Assembly: GCF_013396335.1 (NCBI RefSeq)
Contig: NZ_JABWSY010000022.1
Location: 18,844 to 82,843 of the forward strand
DNA: 64,000 nt
Reading direction: 5' to 3'
Source: Bacillus sp. EB106-08-02-XG196
Lineage (GTDB): Bacteria; Bacillota; Bacilli; Bacillales; Cytobacillaceae
Positions 42,245-51,458 of this stretch are shown here, piece by piece. Made by a program: the position numbers and the translations under genes. The notes beneath the pieces were generated by a model. It was given only the letters and a program-made list of their open reading frames with translations, searched no databases and was not told the origin of the DNA. Within the stretch, counting starts at the first letter, position 1, and every line of letters begins with the position of its first letter.

Positions 42245-44514
42245 TTACGTTCAATTTCTTCCATTACGTATGCTTCAATAATATCTCCTTCTTTAACATC
42301 ATTGAAGTTTTTAATGGTAATACCACATTCATAACCTTGTGCGACTTCTTTGGCATCATCTTTAAAACGTTTTAATGCATCGATATTTCCTTCAAAAATG
42401 ACAACACCATTACGAATTAAACGAATTCCGCTATCACGAGTAATTTTCCCGTCTGTCACATAAGAACCTGCAATGGTTCCAACCTTTGAAACTTTAAAGG
42501 TTTGACGAATTTCTGCTTGACCAATTACTTTTTCTTTAAATTCAGGGTCAAGCATACCTTTCATAGCAGCTTCAATTTCTTCAATGACCTTGTAAATAAT
42601 GCTGTGAAGTCGAACATCGACCTTTTCTTGCTCAGCTGCGCGCTTTGCATTTACATCAGGACGAACGTTAAAGCCAATCACAATCGCATTTGAAGCAGAG
42701 GCAAGGGTAATATCTGATTCATTAATGGCACCAGCACCACTATGAATAATTCTGATATTAACACCTTCAACGTCAATTTTTTGCAGTGAAGCGGCCACAG
42801 CTTCAGCCGAACCTTGAACGTCAGCTTTTAGGATGATATTTAAATCCTTCATCTCACCCTGCTTTAACTGTTCAAATAAATTATCTAGGCTGACAATTGA
42901 TTTCTCACCACGCTGTGCTGCCAATGCTTGCTGTGCACGTGCTTCACCGACTTGACGAGCTGTTTTCTCATCGTCAAATACAACGAAACGGTCACCAGCT
43001 TGTGGAACATCACTTAACCCTGTGATTTCTACAGGTGTTGACGGTCCAGCCTCTTTCACACGGCGTCCTAGGTCATTTACCATTGCACGAACACGACCAT
43101 ATGTGTTTCCTACAACAATAGGGTCACCTATTTTTAGTGTACCATTCTGAACGAGCAAGGTAGCCACTGATCCACGGCCTTTATCTAATTGTGCTTCAAT
43201 TACTGTTCCAACTGCTTTACGATTAGGGTTTGCTTTCCATTCTTCTACTTCACCAACAAGAAGAATCATTTCCAACAAATTATCGATTCCTTCTCCTGTT
43301 TTCGCGGATAGTGGAACAAAGATTGTATCTCCGCCCCAAGCTTCTGAAACTAAACCATGCTCGGTAAGCTCCTGCATAACACGATCGGCGTTAGCAGCTT
43401 CTTTATCCATTTTATTAACCGCAACGATAATTGGAACCTCGGCAGCCTTTGCATGGTTAATAGCTTCAACTGTTTGTGGCATTACACCATCATCAGCTGC
43501 TACCACAAGGATGGTGATATCCGTGATTTTCGCACCACGTGCACGCATCGTTGTAAAGGCAGCATGTCCCGGTGTATCAAGGAATGTTATCTTTTTACCA
43601 TTTTCAACAACCTGGTAAGCACCTATATGCTGAGTAATTCCCCCTGCTTCACCTTCTGTTACCTTTGTATGACGAATAGAATCAAGCAAAGTGGTTTTAC
43701 CATGGTCAACGTGACCCATAATCGTAACTACAGATGGTCTTTCTACAAGGTTTTCAGAATCATCTTCTGTAAAATAAACTTCAAGGTCTGTTGTATCGAT
43801 TTTAATTTCCTCTTCAACCTCAACCCCGTATTCGCTCGCAATTAATTCAATCGCATCTTTATCTAATACCTGATTAATGGTCGCCATAACTCCCAGTAAA
43901 AACAGCTTCTTGATAATTTCAGAAGGTTCACGGTAGATTTTTTTAGCCAGTTCTCCAACAGTCAATGAATCGCTAAAAGTAATTTTAGCCGGAAGCTCTT
44001 TCACTTTCCTTACTTGTTGCTGTGTCTGTTGAACCGGTGTATGGTTCTTTTTCCGGTTGTTATTATTATTGCGATTTTGGTTATTATTATTAAAAGGTTT
44101 TTTATTCCCTTTTCCAGCGCTGAAAACTTTATTTTCCTTAGATTGGAATTGTTGATTTTGCTTTTTAGTGTCAGCCGTTTTTGGTGGAGAGGCCACTTTC
44201 ACCTTGCTTGGTGTAGTAGTTTTTGCGTCGTCATCCTCAAAAGCTTTTGGACTTGTTTTACTTTGCACTTGTGGTTTAACTCCCTGCTGCTGTGGATTCT
44301 GATTCTGGCGATTTTGTTGTTGTGGTCTAGCTTGCTTTTGCCCAGGATTGCTTTGGTTTTTATTATAAGTTGCGTCTAGCTTTACAACTGCAGCATCCTC
44401 AATTGTTGCCATATGATTTGAAACTTCTATGTTCATTTCTTTCAATTTAGTGATTACATCTTTACTAGAAATATTGTGTTTCTTTGCATACTCATAAACA
44501 CGTATTTTACTCAT
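42241..44514 (-). CDS. infB: Translation initiation factor IF-2
   Basis: 757-residue GTPase that brings fMet-tRNA to the 30S subunit. The N-terminal IF2_N domain (1-55) is followed by a low-complexity Gln/Asn/Lys-rich linker (about 55-175, with runs of N and Q) and a second IF2_N region. The G domain (about 260-425) has GHVDHGKT, DTPGH and NKMD. Domains II, III and IV follow. The linker composition explains the skewed codon use at 43990-44350. Confidence 0.98.
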   Translation of the reverse strand: MSKIRVYEYAKKHNISSKDVITKLKEMNIEVSNHMATIEDAAVVKLDATYNKNQSNPGQKQARPQQQNRQNQNPQQQGVKPQVQSKTSPKAFEDDDAKTTTPSKVKVASPPKTADTKKQNQQFQSKENKVFSAGKGNKKPFNNNNQNRNNNNNRKKNHTPVQQTQQQVRKVKELPAKITFSDSLTVGELAKKIYREPSEIIKKLFLLGVMATINQVLDKDAIELIASEYGVEVEEEIKIDTTDLEVYFTEDDSENLVERPSVVTIMGHVDHGKTTLLDSIRHTKVTEGEAGGITQHIGAYQVVENGKKITFLDTPGHAAFTTMRARGAKITDITILVVAADDGVMPQTVEAINHAKAAEVPIIVAVNKMDKEAANADRVMQELTEHGLVSEAWGGDTIFVPLSAKTGEGIDNLLEMILLVGEVEEWKANPNRKAVGTVIEAQLDKGRGSVATLLVQNGTLKIGDPIVVGNTYGRVRAMVNDLGRRVKEAGPSTPVEITGLSDVPQAGDRFVVFDDEKTARQVGEARAQQALAAQRGEKSIVSLDNLFEQLKQGEMKDLNIILKADVQGSAEAVAASLQKIDVEGVNIRIIHSGAGAINESDITLASASNAIVIGFNVRPDVNAKRAAEQEKVDVRLHSIIYKVIEEIEAAMKGMLDPEFKEKVIGQAEIRQTFKVSKVGTIAGSYVTDGKITRDSGIRLIRNGVVIFEGNIDALKRFKDDAKEVAQGYECGITIKNFNDVKEGDIIEAYVMEEIERK

Positions 44515-44533
44515 ATTTTCACCCCCGCTAGAA

Positions 44534-44836
44534 TTAATCGAGCAACGTCATCAGTTTTTTCGCAAATCCATTATCCAGTACAGCTACAACTACGCGGGCT
44601 TCTTTGCCAATCGCTTGGCCTAGAAGGTGGCGATCTTCCACTAGTTTATAGGGAACTTCGTATGACTTACATTTATCTGTAATTTTTTTTGTCGTATTTG
44701 CAGATGCATCTGCCGATAATAAAACGAGTTTTGCTTTTCCGCTTCGTATCTCCTTAACAGAAAGCTCCTCACCCGAAATGATTTTCCGTGCTCGATTGGC
44801 TAAGCCAAGTAACGACATCCATTGATTTGTATTCAT
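44534..44836 (-). CDS. rplGA: L7Ae-family ribosomal protein-like RNA-binding protein (YlxQ)
   Basis: 100-residue L7Ae/L30e-fold protein, a kink-turn RNA-binding family. The pattern LGLANRARKIISGEELSVKEI and LVLLSADASANTTKK are typical. Its start overlaps the rnpM stop by 4 nt, and it lies 19 nt before infB in the nusA operon. Confidence 0.94.
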   Translation of the reverse strand: MNTNQWMSLLGLANRARKIISGEELSVKEIRSGKAKLVLLSADASANTTKKITDKCKSYEVPYKLVEDRHLLGQAIGKEARVVVAVLDNGFAKKLMTLLD

Positions 44837-45117
44837 ATAGACTGCCTGTTTTCCTTTTCTATCAATTCCAATAGTTCTTCATATAATGATTCTTCGATAG
44901 TAACCTGTAAATGATTAGATAAGGTATTTTTCTTCTTGGCTAGTAGGACTGCTTCTTTGTCCTTAGAAAGATATGCACCTCTGCCCGACTTTTTCCCAGT
45001 TAAGTCGATAGATACTTCTCCTTCTTTAGAGCGAACGATGCGAACGAGTTCTTTTTTCGGCTTCATTTCACCGGTTGCGACACACTTACGCATAGGAACT
45101 TTTTTACGATTGTTCAC
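44833..45117 (-). CDS. rnpM: YlxR-family RNA-binding protein, RNase P modulator RnpM
   Basis: 94-residue YlxR protein, reported as a modulator of RNase P. The signature MRKCVATGEMKPKKELVRIV and GRGAYLSKDKEA are visible. The start is placed at GTG (45117), which gives the usual family N-terminus and a better distance to GAGGTGA. The ATG two codons earlier (45123) is the alternative and lies only 3 nt from that site. Confidence 0.92.
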   Translation of the reverse strand: MNNRKKVPMRKCVATGEMKPKKELVRIVRSKEGEVSIDLTGKKSGRGAYLSKDKEAVLLAKKKNTLSNHLQVTIEESLYEELLELIEKENRQSI

Positions 45118-45134
45118 GATCATTCACCTCACTA

Positions 45135-46256
45135 TTATTCCTTTTCTTCTTCTTCGTTAAAGTCAACATCAACCTGATCATCAAAAAGTCGAATCATTTC
45201 TTCACGTGGATAGATTCCTAGTTCACGTGCTTCTGTTTCAGATTTGATATCTATTTTCCAACCTGTTAATTTTGCTGCAAGGCGGGCATTTTGACCGCGT
45301 TTTCCAATAGCTAGAGAAAGCTGATAATCTGGAACAACAACCGTTGTCGCTTTTTCAGATTCATTTACCATAACATCTAAAACCTTAGATGGGCTTAAGG
45401 AATTTGCAACAAAAATCACAGGATTATCGGACCATTTAACAATATCAATTTTTTCACCTTTTAATTCATTTACAACGGCCTGTACCCTTGTACCTTTTGG
45501 ACCTACACATGATCCAACCGGGTCTACCTCATTGTTATCTGAATGGACAGATATTTTTGAACGGTCACCTGCTTCACGGGCAACTGATTTTATCTCAACC
45601 GTACCATCATAAATTTCTGGTACTTCGATTTCAAATAATCTTTTTAGCAATCCAGGATGGGTACGAGAAACAAATATCTGTGGTCCTTTGGTTGTCTTCT
45701 CTACCTTTGTAATAAATACCTTTATACGGTCATGAGGCTTGTAACGCTCATTTGGCATTTGTTCATTTACTGGCAGCAGAGCTTCAATTTTTCCAAGGCT
45801 GACATAAATAAATTTCGAGTCAAGTCTTTGAACAATTCCTGTCATGATATCTTCTTCACGATCAATAAACTCGGAATAAATGATACCTCTTTCTGCTTCC
45901 CTAACTCTTTGTGTCACGACTTGCTTGGCCGTTTGGGCAGCAATTCTGCCGAAGTCCTTAGGTGTTACTTCCATTTCAACTACATCTTCAACAACATAGT
46001 TTGGATTTATGTTTCTTGCATCTGCTATGGATATTTCAAGTCGAGGATCAAAAACCTCATCCACTACTTCTTTCCTTGCAAATACTCTCATTGAGCCAGA
46101 TTGCAAATTTAAATCAATCCGAACATTTTGGGCTTGGTTGAAATTACGTCGATATGCCGATACAAGTGCAGCTTCAATCGCGTCAATTAAAACATCTCTA
46201 GAAATGCCCTTTTCTCTTTCTAATATCGTAAGAGCATCTAATAATTCGCTGCTCAT
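45135..46256 (-). CDS. nusA: Transcription termination/antitermination factor NusA
   Basis: 373-residue NusA. The N-terminal RNA polymerase-binding domain (1-125) is followed by an S1 domain (about 135-200) and two KH domains (about 205-345, VGSCVGPKGTRVQAVVNEL and LAIGKRGQNARLAAKLTG). The C-terminal acidic repeats of Proteobacteria are absent, as usual in Bacillota. It is the second gene of the operon; the leader upstream of rimP carries a terminator that NusA may control. Confidence 0.98.
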   Translation of the reverse strand: MSSELLDALTILEREKGISRDVLIDAIEAALVSAYRRNFNQAQNVRIDLNLQSGSMRVFARKEVVDEVFDPRLEISIADARNINPNYVVEDVVEMEVTPKDFGRIAAQTAKQVVTQRVREAERGIIYSEFIDREEDIMTGIVQRLDSKFIYVSLGKIEALLPVNEQMPNERYKPHDRIKVFITKVEKTTKGPQIFVSRTHPGLLKRLFEIEVPEIYDGTVEIKSVAREAGDRSKISVHSDNNEVDPVGSCVGPKGTRVQAVVNELKGEKIDIVKWSDNPVIFVANSLSPSKVLDVMVNESEKATTVVVPDYQLSLAIGKRGQNARLAAKLTGWKIDIKSETEARELGIYPREEMIRLFDDQVDVDFNEEEEKE

Positions 46257-46295
46257 TTGATTTTATCCCCCTATCCATTATATATTTATCTTTCA

Positions 46296-46766
46296 CTATG
46301 AAAAAATAACTGCTAGTCTTGCACTAGCCACTTTTTCAACCGGAATTTCAATTACCTTTTTACGGGTTTTGATTTTCATCTCTACTTTTACTGTCTGCCC
46401 GTCATACTCAAGTAATTTCCCTTCAAAACCTTTTTCACCGTCAATCGGCTCGTATGTTTTTATGAACACATTTTTACCAATTGCCTTTTCAAAATCTTTT
46501 GCTTTTTTAAGCGGTCGCTCTGCACCTGGAGAAGATACCTCAAGAAAATAATTTTGGGTTATCGGGTCAAGCTCATCGAGTTTTTCACTAAGCCGTTCAC
46601 TGACAATGCCACAGTCCTCTATATCAACACCGTTTTCTTTATCAATATATACGCGCAGAAACCAGTTTTTCCCTTCTTTTACAAACTCGATTTCCACCAA
46701 TTCTAATCCTAGCTCCAGGATAATTGGCTGCGTTAGCTCTTCTACTACTTCCGTTACTTTGCTCAT
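46296..46766 (-). CDS. rimP: Ribosome maturation factor RimP
   Basis: 156-residue RimP (YlxS) for 30S subunit maturation. It has two small domains, with LELVEIEFVKEGKNWFLRVYID and the family motif LDELDPITQNYFLEVSSPGAERPL. It is the first gene of the rimP-nusA-rnpM-rplGA-infB-ylxP-rbfA operon. The start ATG has AAAGGAGG upstream. Its leader of about 145 nt holds two competing hairpins. Confidence 0.96.
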   Translation of the reverse strand: MSKVTEVVEELTQPIILELGLELVEIEFVKEGKNWFLRVYIDKENGVDIEDCGIVSERLSEKLDELDPITQNYFLEVSSPGAERPLKKAKDFEKAIGKNVFIKTYEPIDGEKGFEGKLLEYDGQTVKVEMKIKTRKKVIEIPVEKVASARLAVIFS

Positions 46767-46852
46767 GTTTAACCTCCTTTACCGACATTCTCACCCATAT
46801 TATTGGTAATTCACGGAAAGTTTTATTAATTACTCTACAAAAAACCTTTATA

Positions 46853-46895
46853 CAAAAACGAAAGAGCGGGTTTCCCCACTCTTGAACACGAGAGT
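46853..46895 (-). promoter_or_regulatory. Terminator/antiterminator pair in the rimP-nusA leader
   Basis: A terminator stem at 46862-46883 (minus strand AAGAGTGGG-GAAA-CCCGCTCTT, one U-G pair, GAAA loop) is followed by TCGTTTTTG. An earlier hairpin ACTCT/AGAGT (46878-46895) uses the same bases as its first arm, so the two cannot form together. Both lie downstream of the predicted promoter. It may also serve as the polC terminator. Confidence 0.65.
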
Positions 46896-46917
46896 ATTTC
46901 TTAGTATTTCCAATAAA

Positions 46918-46946
46918 ACTATACCATAACCAAATTTTATATGCAA
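46918..46946 (-). promoter_or_regulatory. Sigma-A promoter for the rimP-nusA-infB operon
   Basis: On the minus strand, -35 TTGCAT (46941-46946), a 17-nt spacer and -10 TATAGT (46918-46923), with an extended TGG before the -10. Confidence 0.65.
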
Positions 46947-46978
46947 ACAGCAACGCATTCTATATAGGTTTTCACTAT

Positions 46979-49900
46979 CTAGAATAGCGATAGCTGATTT
47001 TGTTCTGGTAATGATCCTAAGCAGCCTTGTTTGTCTAAATATTCTAGTATAGTTTTTGACACTTTACCACGTTGCTGCAAATCTTCTTTAGAAAGAAATT
47101 CGCCATCTTGTCTTGCCTTTACAATATTATAAGCCGCATTTGTTCCAAGACCTGGTATGGAGTTAAAAGGAGGTATCAATGTATTTCCTTCAATGATGAA
47201 TTCAGACGCATCCGATTTATATAAATCGTAATTTTGGAAAGAATAACCCCTTTCAACCATTTCAAGTGCTAGTTCGAGAACTGTTAGTAAGTTCTTTTCC
47301 TTGTTTGACGCCTCAAGTCCCTTTGCATTAATTTCTTCAATTATTGCCCGAATAGATTCAGAACCACGGGACATTGCTCCAATATCAAAGTCTTCGGCAC
47401 GAACTGTAAAATAGGCTGCATAGTATATCAATGGAAGATGTACCTTGAAATAAGCAATTCTAACTGCCATTAACACGTACGCGGCTGCGTGAGCCTTTGG
47501 AAACATATATTTAATCTTTTTACAAGAATCAATATACCATTCAGGCACTTCATTTTTACGCATTTCTGCTTCCATTTCGTCATTGAGGCCTTTCCCTTTA
47601 CGAACAGATTCCATTATTTTAAAGGCAAAAGATGGATCTAGTCCTTGGTAAATCAGATAGACCATAATATCATCCCGACATCCAATAACTTCACTTAGGT
47701 TACAGGTTCGGTTATGAATTAATTCTTGTGCATTTCCCAGCCATACATCTGTTCCATGTGATAAACCTGAAATTTGAACTAATTCAGAAAAAGTCGTAGG
47801 TTTTGTGTCCTCTAGCATTTGACGGACAAAGCGTGTACCGAATTCTGGTATCCCAAGGGTACCAGTTTTACACATAATTTGCTGTTCAGTAACACCTAAT
47901 GATTCGGTGCCGCTAAAAATTTTCATTACTTCTGGATCATCCGTAGGAATGGTTTTTGGATCCATCCCACTTAGGTCTTGAAGCATTCTGATGACAGTCG
48001 GATCGTCGTGACCAAGTATATCTAGCTTTAAGACATTATCATGTATAGAATGGAAATCAAAATGAGTCGTCTTCCATTCCGAATTTCTATCATCAGCAGG
48101 AAATTGAATCGGTGAAAAGTCATAGACATCCATATAATCAGGGATAACAATGATTCCGCCAGGATGCTGACCTGTCGTTCTCTTAACACCGGTACAGCCC
48201 GTGGCAAGTCTTTCAATTTCTGCTTGACGTAATTGTAAATTATTGTCCTGTTGATAGGCTTTAACATAGCCGAATGCCGTTTTATCTGCAACAGTACCGA
48301 TCGTACCCGCACGAAAAACATTATCTTCTCCGAAAAGAACCTTTGTGTAGTTATGTGCCCGCGGCTGATACTCTCCGGAAAAATTCAAATCAATGTCGGG
48401 AACTTTGTCCCCTTTGAAGCCCAGGAAGGTTTCAAAGGGAATATCGTGTCCGTCTTTTTTGTACTTTCCGCCACATTGCGGGCAGTCTTTATCAGGTAAA
48501 TCAAAACCAGATCCAACCGAACCATCATTGAAGAATTCTGAATGTTTACATGTTGGGCAAACGTAATGAGGCGGTAAAGGATTTACCTCGGTAATCTCTG
48601 TCATAGTGGCAACTAAGGAAGAACCTACTGAACCACGCGAACCAACAAGGTACCCATCATCTAATGATTTTTTAACAAGCTTATGGGAGATTAAGTAGAT
48701 TACTGCAAATCCATGACCAATAATACTCTTCAATTCTTTTTCAAGGCGTGCCTCAACGATTTCCGGAAGTTGTTCTCCGTATATCTTCTTTGCCATTGAA
48801 TAACTCATTTCTCGCATTTCTTCATCGGCGCCTTCAATTTTTGGAGTGTATAAGTCATCTTTAATCGGCTTAATGACATCAATCATATCTGCTATTTTGT
48901 TCGTATTGTCTATAACAATTTCTTTCGCTTTTTCTCCCCCAAGGAATGAAAACGCTGCAAGCATTTCATTTGTTGTCCTGAAATGGACATCAGGGAGTTT
49001 GTGGCGATTTAGCGGGTTCGCTCCACCTTGGGAGTTAACTAAGATTTTACGATAAATCTTATCGTTCTCATTTAAATAATGGACATTACCCGTTGCAACA
49101 ACAGGAATCCCTAATTTATCGCCAAGCTTTACAATATTACCAATAATATCTTCTAGTGCCTTTTCATCACGAACGAGTTCCATCTCAAGCAATGGAGCAT
49201 TGACTTCCTTCGGCATTACCTCAAGGTAATCATAGAATTGCGCAAAAGCTTCCACCTCATCTGGAGATTTTTGCATCATCCCCTCGAATACCTCACCTTT
49301 ATTACAGCCGGAGCCAACAAGAATTCCTTCTCTGTATTTTTGAAGAATGGACCTTGGCAGCCTTGGTACCCTATAGAAGTATTCAATATGAGCAATGGAT
49401 ACAAGTTTAAATAAATTCTTCAAACCCGCTTCCGTTTGTGCGAGTATAGTACAATGATAAGGACGTGCCCGCTGATATGCATTTCCTTTTCCCATGTTAT
49501 CGTTAAATTGATCATGGTACTCTATTCCTTTTTCAGAAGCATCCTTTAGCATTTTTAACAGTAAATATCCAGTCGCCTCTGCGTCATATATGGCTCTATG
49601 GTGCTGGGTTAATTCGATATCAAATTTCTTCGTTAATGTGTTTAAACGGTGATTTTTCATTTCGGGGTAAAGGAATCTACCTAGTTCAAGCGTATCAATA
49701 ACTGGATTTTTTGCCTTTTCAAGGCCAATGTTTTTATACCCTACATTTAGAAAGCCCATATCGAAGGATGCATTGTGTGCAACCAGGACACCGTCTCCTG
49801 CCCAATCATAAAACCTTTGGATTACCTCTCCAACTTCTGGAGCATTTTGTACCAAATCGTCTGTAATCCCTGTTAAATTGATGGTTGTTGCTGATAGTCG

Positions 49901-51301
49901 ATGATGCGGGTTAGCAAATGATTCAAACCGGTCAATAATTTCCCCATCTCGTATTTTTACTGCCGCTAGTTCAATAATCGTGTCATATACGGCTGAAAGA
50001 CCTGTCGTTTCAACGTCGAATACAACAAAGGTGTCTTCTGCCAATAAACGATGGGCGTCATTATAGGTGATCGGAACACCATCATCCACAAGATTCACTT
50101 CAACACCATAAAGGATTTTAATATCATTTTTCTTTCCAGCGCTGTACGCCTCTGGAAAGGATTGAGCAACAGCATGGTCCGTAACCGCAATCGCTTTATG
50201 GCCCCATTTCTTTGCTTGAGCAATGAGCGCTCCTACAGGAGTGACAGCATCCATTGAACTCATTGGCGTGTGTAGGTGGAGTTCTACTCGTTTTTGATTT
50301 TCAGGCGCCGTATCCTTACGGCCAGCAGGCTTAATTTCATTTATATCATTTCCAATCATGACTAAATCACGTACAAATGTATCATTTTGGATACTGCCTC
50401 TAACTCTTACCCACATTCCTTTTTTGATGAGCTGGTAAAGGGCTGCATCTTCTTTGTCGCGAGAGAACATCTTAACCATAAGTGAGCTGGTGTAATCGGT
50501 AATCTTAAACGTTAAAAGCGTACGGCCACTTCTTAGCTCCCTTGTCTCCGCATCAAAAATAAACCCTTCAACAGTGACTCTGCGTTCTTCATCTACAATC
50601 TCAATCATACTTCTTAGGTCTTGATCATCCTTTATGGTTAGCCCGATTGTGATAGGCCCTTCTGGAGCAGCTCCACCAGCATCTTTCTCAGATTCTTTCT
50701 TTTGTAAATCAGCTAAGGCCATCAGTCCGCGTTCTTGATCTTCTTTTTGTTTCGCTAATAAGAATTGTTGATATTCGTCATTCTTTTCTCCGCTCTGAAT
50801 ATCAGTTTCAACACTTAAGCTTGGAAATCCATATGATTGATAAAGACTAGTAATCAGCCCTCCATATTTCCTTTTTAAGGCCATTCCTTCTGTCTCATTA
50901 CGTACTGATACCGTCAGCTTATTCCCGCTAAGTTCCGGCATCTGTTCATTTAGTAATTTTAACATTGGCGGTGAGATGCCATCGATTTGCTGAATACTGT
51001 AATTCCAATACTCCAGAAGCAATTCAGGTTGGAAGCTTGGATTTTCGACTTTTAATTCATAGGAAATCTTTGCGATACTAGAAAACTTTCTTTCAAGCTG
51101 CGTAGTAAAACGAAGATATAAACTAAAAGGAAGAATTTTTTCTAGTAAAAATTGAAAATGCCATTTACGTGTCTTTTTTTCTACAATAAATCTTTCAATT
51201 TGTGCATTTTGAAATTGTGCTACTACAGCGTCCTCTTTTAATTCTAGTTGCTGGAGCAAGAGTAAGAATCGCTCTTTTTTGCCAGAGGCATGTTCGCTCA
51301 T
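46979..51301 (-). CDS. polC: DNA polymerase III PolC-type alpha subunit
   Basis: About 1440-residue replicative polymerase of low-GC Gram-positives. In order it has an N-terminal domain, an OB fold (about 230-320), a PHP domain (LHLHTPMSSMDAVTP, about 335), an inserted DEDDh proofreading exonuclease (FDVETTGLSAVYDTII, about 415-585), and the rest of PHP. The palm and fingers follow, with the zinc-binding CPTC and CPQC pairs (about 905-950) and PDIDLNFSGEYQ. The start is placed at the second of two adjacent ATGs (51301), because AGGGA is too close to the first (51304). It has its own promoter. Confidence 0.97.
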   Translation of the reverse strand: MSEHASGKKERFLLLLQQLELKEDAVVAQFQNAQIERFIVEKKTRKWHFQFLLEKILPFSLYLRFTTQLERKFSSIAKISYELKVENPSFQPELLLEYWNYSIQQIDGISPPMLKLLNEQMPELSGNKLTVSVRNETEGMALKRKYGGLITSLYQSYGFPSLSVETDIQSGEKNDEYQQFLLAKQKEDQERGLMALADLQKKESEKDAGGAAPEGPITIGLTIKDDQDLRSMIEIVDEERRVTVEGFIFDAETRELRSGRTLLTFKITDYTSSLMVKMFSRDKEDAALYQLIKKGMWVRVRGSIQNDTFVRDLVMIGNDINEIKPAGRKDTAPENQKRVELHLHTPMSSMDAVTPVGALIAQAKKWGHKAIAVTDHAVAQSFPEAYSAGKKNDIKILYGVEVNLVDDGVPITYNDAHRLLAEDTFVVFDVETTGLSAVYDTIIELAAVKIRDGEIIDRFESFANPHHRLSATTINLTGITDDLVQNAPEVGEVIQRFYDWAGDGVLVAHNASFDMGFLNVGYKNIGLEKAKNPVIDTLELGRFLYPEMKNHRLNTLTKKFDIELTQHHRAIYDAEATGYLLLKMLKDASEKGIEYHDQFNDNMGKGNAYQRARPYHCTILAQTEAGLKNLFKLVSIAHIEYFYRVPRLPRSILQKYREGILVGSGCNKGEVFEGMMQKSPDEVEAFAQFYDYLEVMPKEVNAPLLEMELVRDEKALEDIIGNIVKLGDKLGIPVVATGNVHYLNENDKIYRKILVNSQGGANPLNRHKLPDVHFRTTNEMLAAFSFLGGEKAKEIVIDNTNKIADMIDVIKPIKDDLYTPKIEGADEEMREMSYSMAKKIYGEQLPEIVEARLEKELKSIIGHGFAVIYLISHKLVKKSLDDGYLVGSRGSVGSSLVATMTEITEVNPLPPHYVCPTCKHSEFFNDGSVGSGFDLPDKDCPQCGGKYKKDGHDIPFETFLGFKGDKVPDIDLNFSGEYQPRAHNYTKVLFGEDNVFRAGTIGTVADKTAFGYVKAYQQDNNLQLRQAEIERLATGCTGVKRTTGQHPGGIIVIPDYMDVYDFSPIQFPADDRNSEWKTTHFDFHSIHDNVLKLDILGHDDPTVIRMLQDLSGMDPKTIPTDDPEVMKIFSGTESLGVTEQQIMCKTGTLGIPEFGTRFVRQMLEDTKPTTFSELVQISGLSHGTDVWLGNAQELIHNRTCNLSEVIGCRDDIMVYLIYQGLDPSFAFKIMESVRKGKGLNDEMEAEMRKNEVPEWYIDSCKKIKYMFPKAHAAAYVLMAVRIAYFKVHLPLIYYAAYFTVRAEDFDIGAMSRGSESIRAIIEEINAKGLEASNKEKNLLTVLELALEMVERGYSFQNYDLYKSDASEFIIEGNTLIPPFNSIPGLGTNAAYNIVKARQDGEFLSKEDLQQRGKVSKTILEYLDKQGCLGSLPEQNQLSLF

Positions 51302-51356
51302 CATTCCCTCTCCCATCTATATAAAATCTTTCTAATCATCTCAGTTTCAAAAGCTA

Positions 51357-51362
51357 ATTATA
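51357..51362 (-). promoter_or_regulatory. Extended -10 promoter for polC
   Basis: The minus strand reads TGT-TATAAT, a consensus -10 with TGn extension. No good -35 is seen at 17 nt. It lies between the rseP terminator and polC. Confidence 0.5.
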
Positions 51363-51421
51363 ACATATTTTACTTTCTTATTCGGGTTTATTCGACAGAA
51401 AACTATATCCAAAACAGTAAA

Positions 51422-51454
51422 AAAAAAGGGTTCATAAACTGAACCCTTTTTAAT
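51422..51454 (-). terminator. Terminator after rseP
   Basis: AAAAGGGTTCA (51424-51434) and TGAACCCTTTT (51440-51450) with a 5-nt loop. The minus strand continues TTTTTACTG. Confidence 0.92.
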
Positions 51455-51458
51455 GGAT

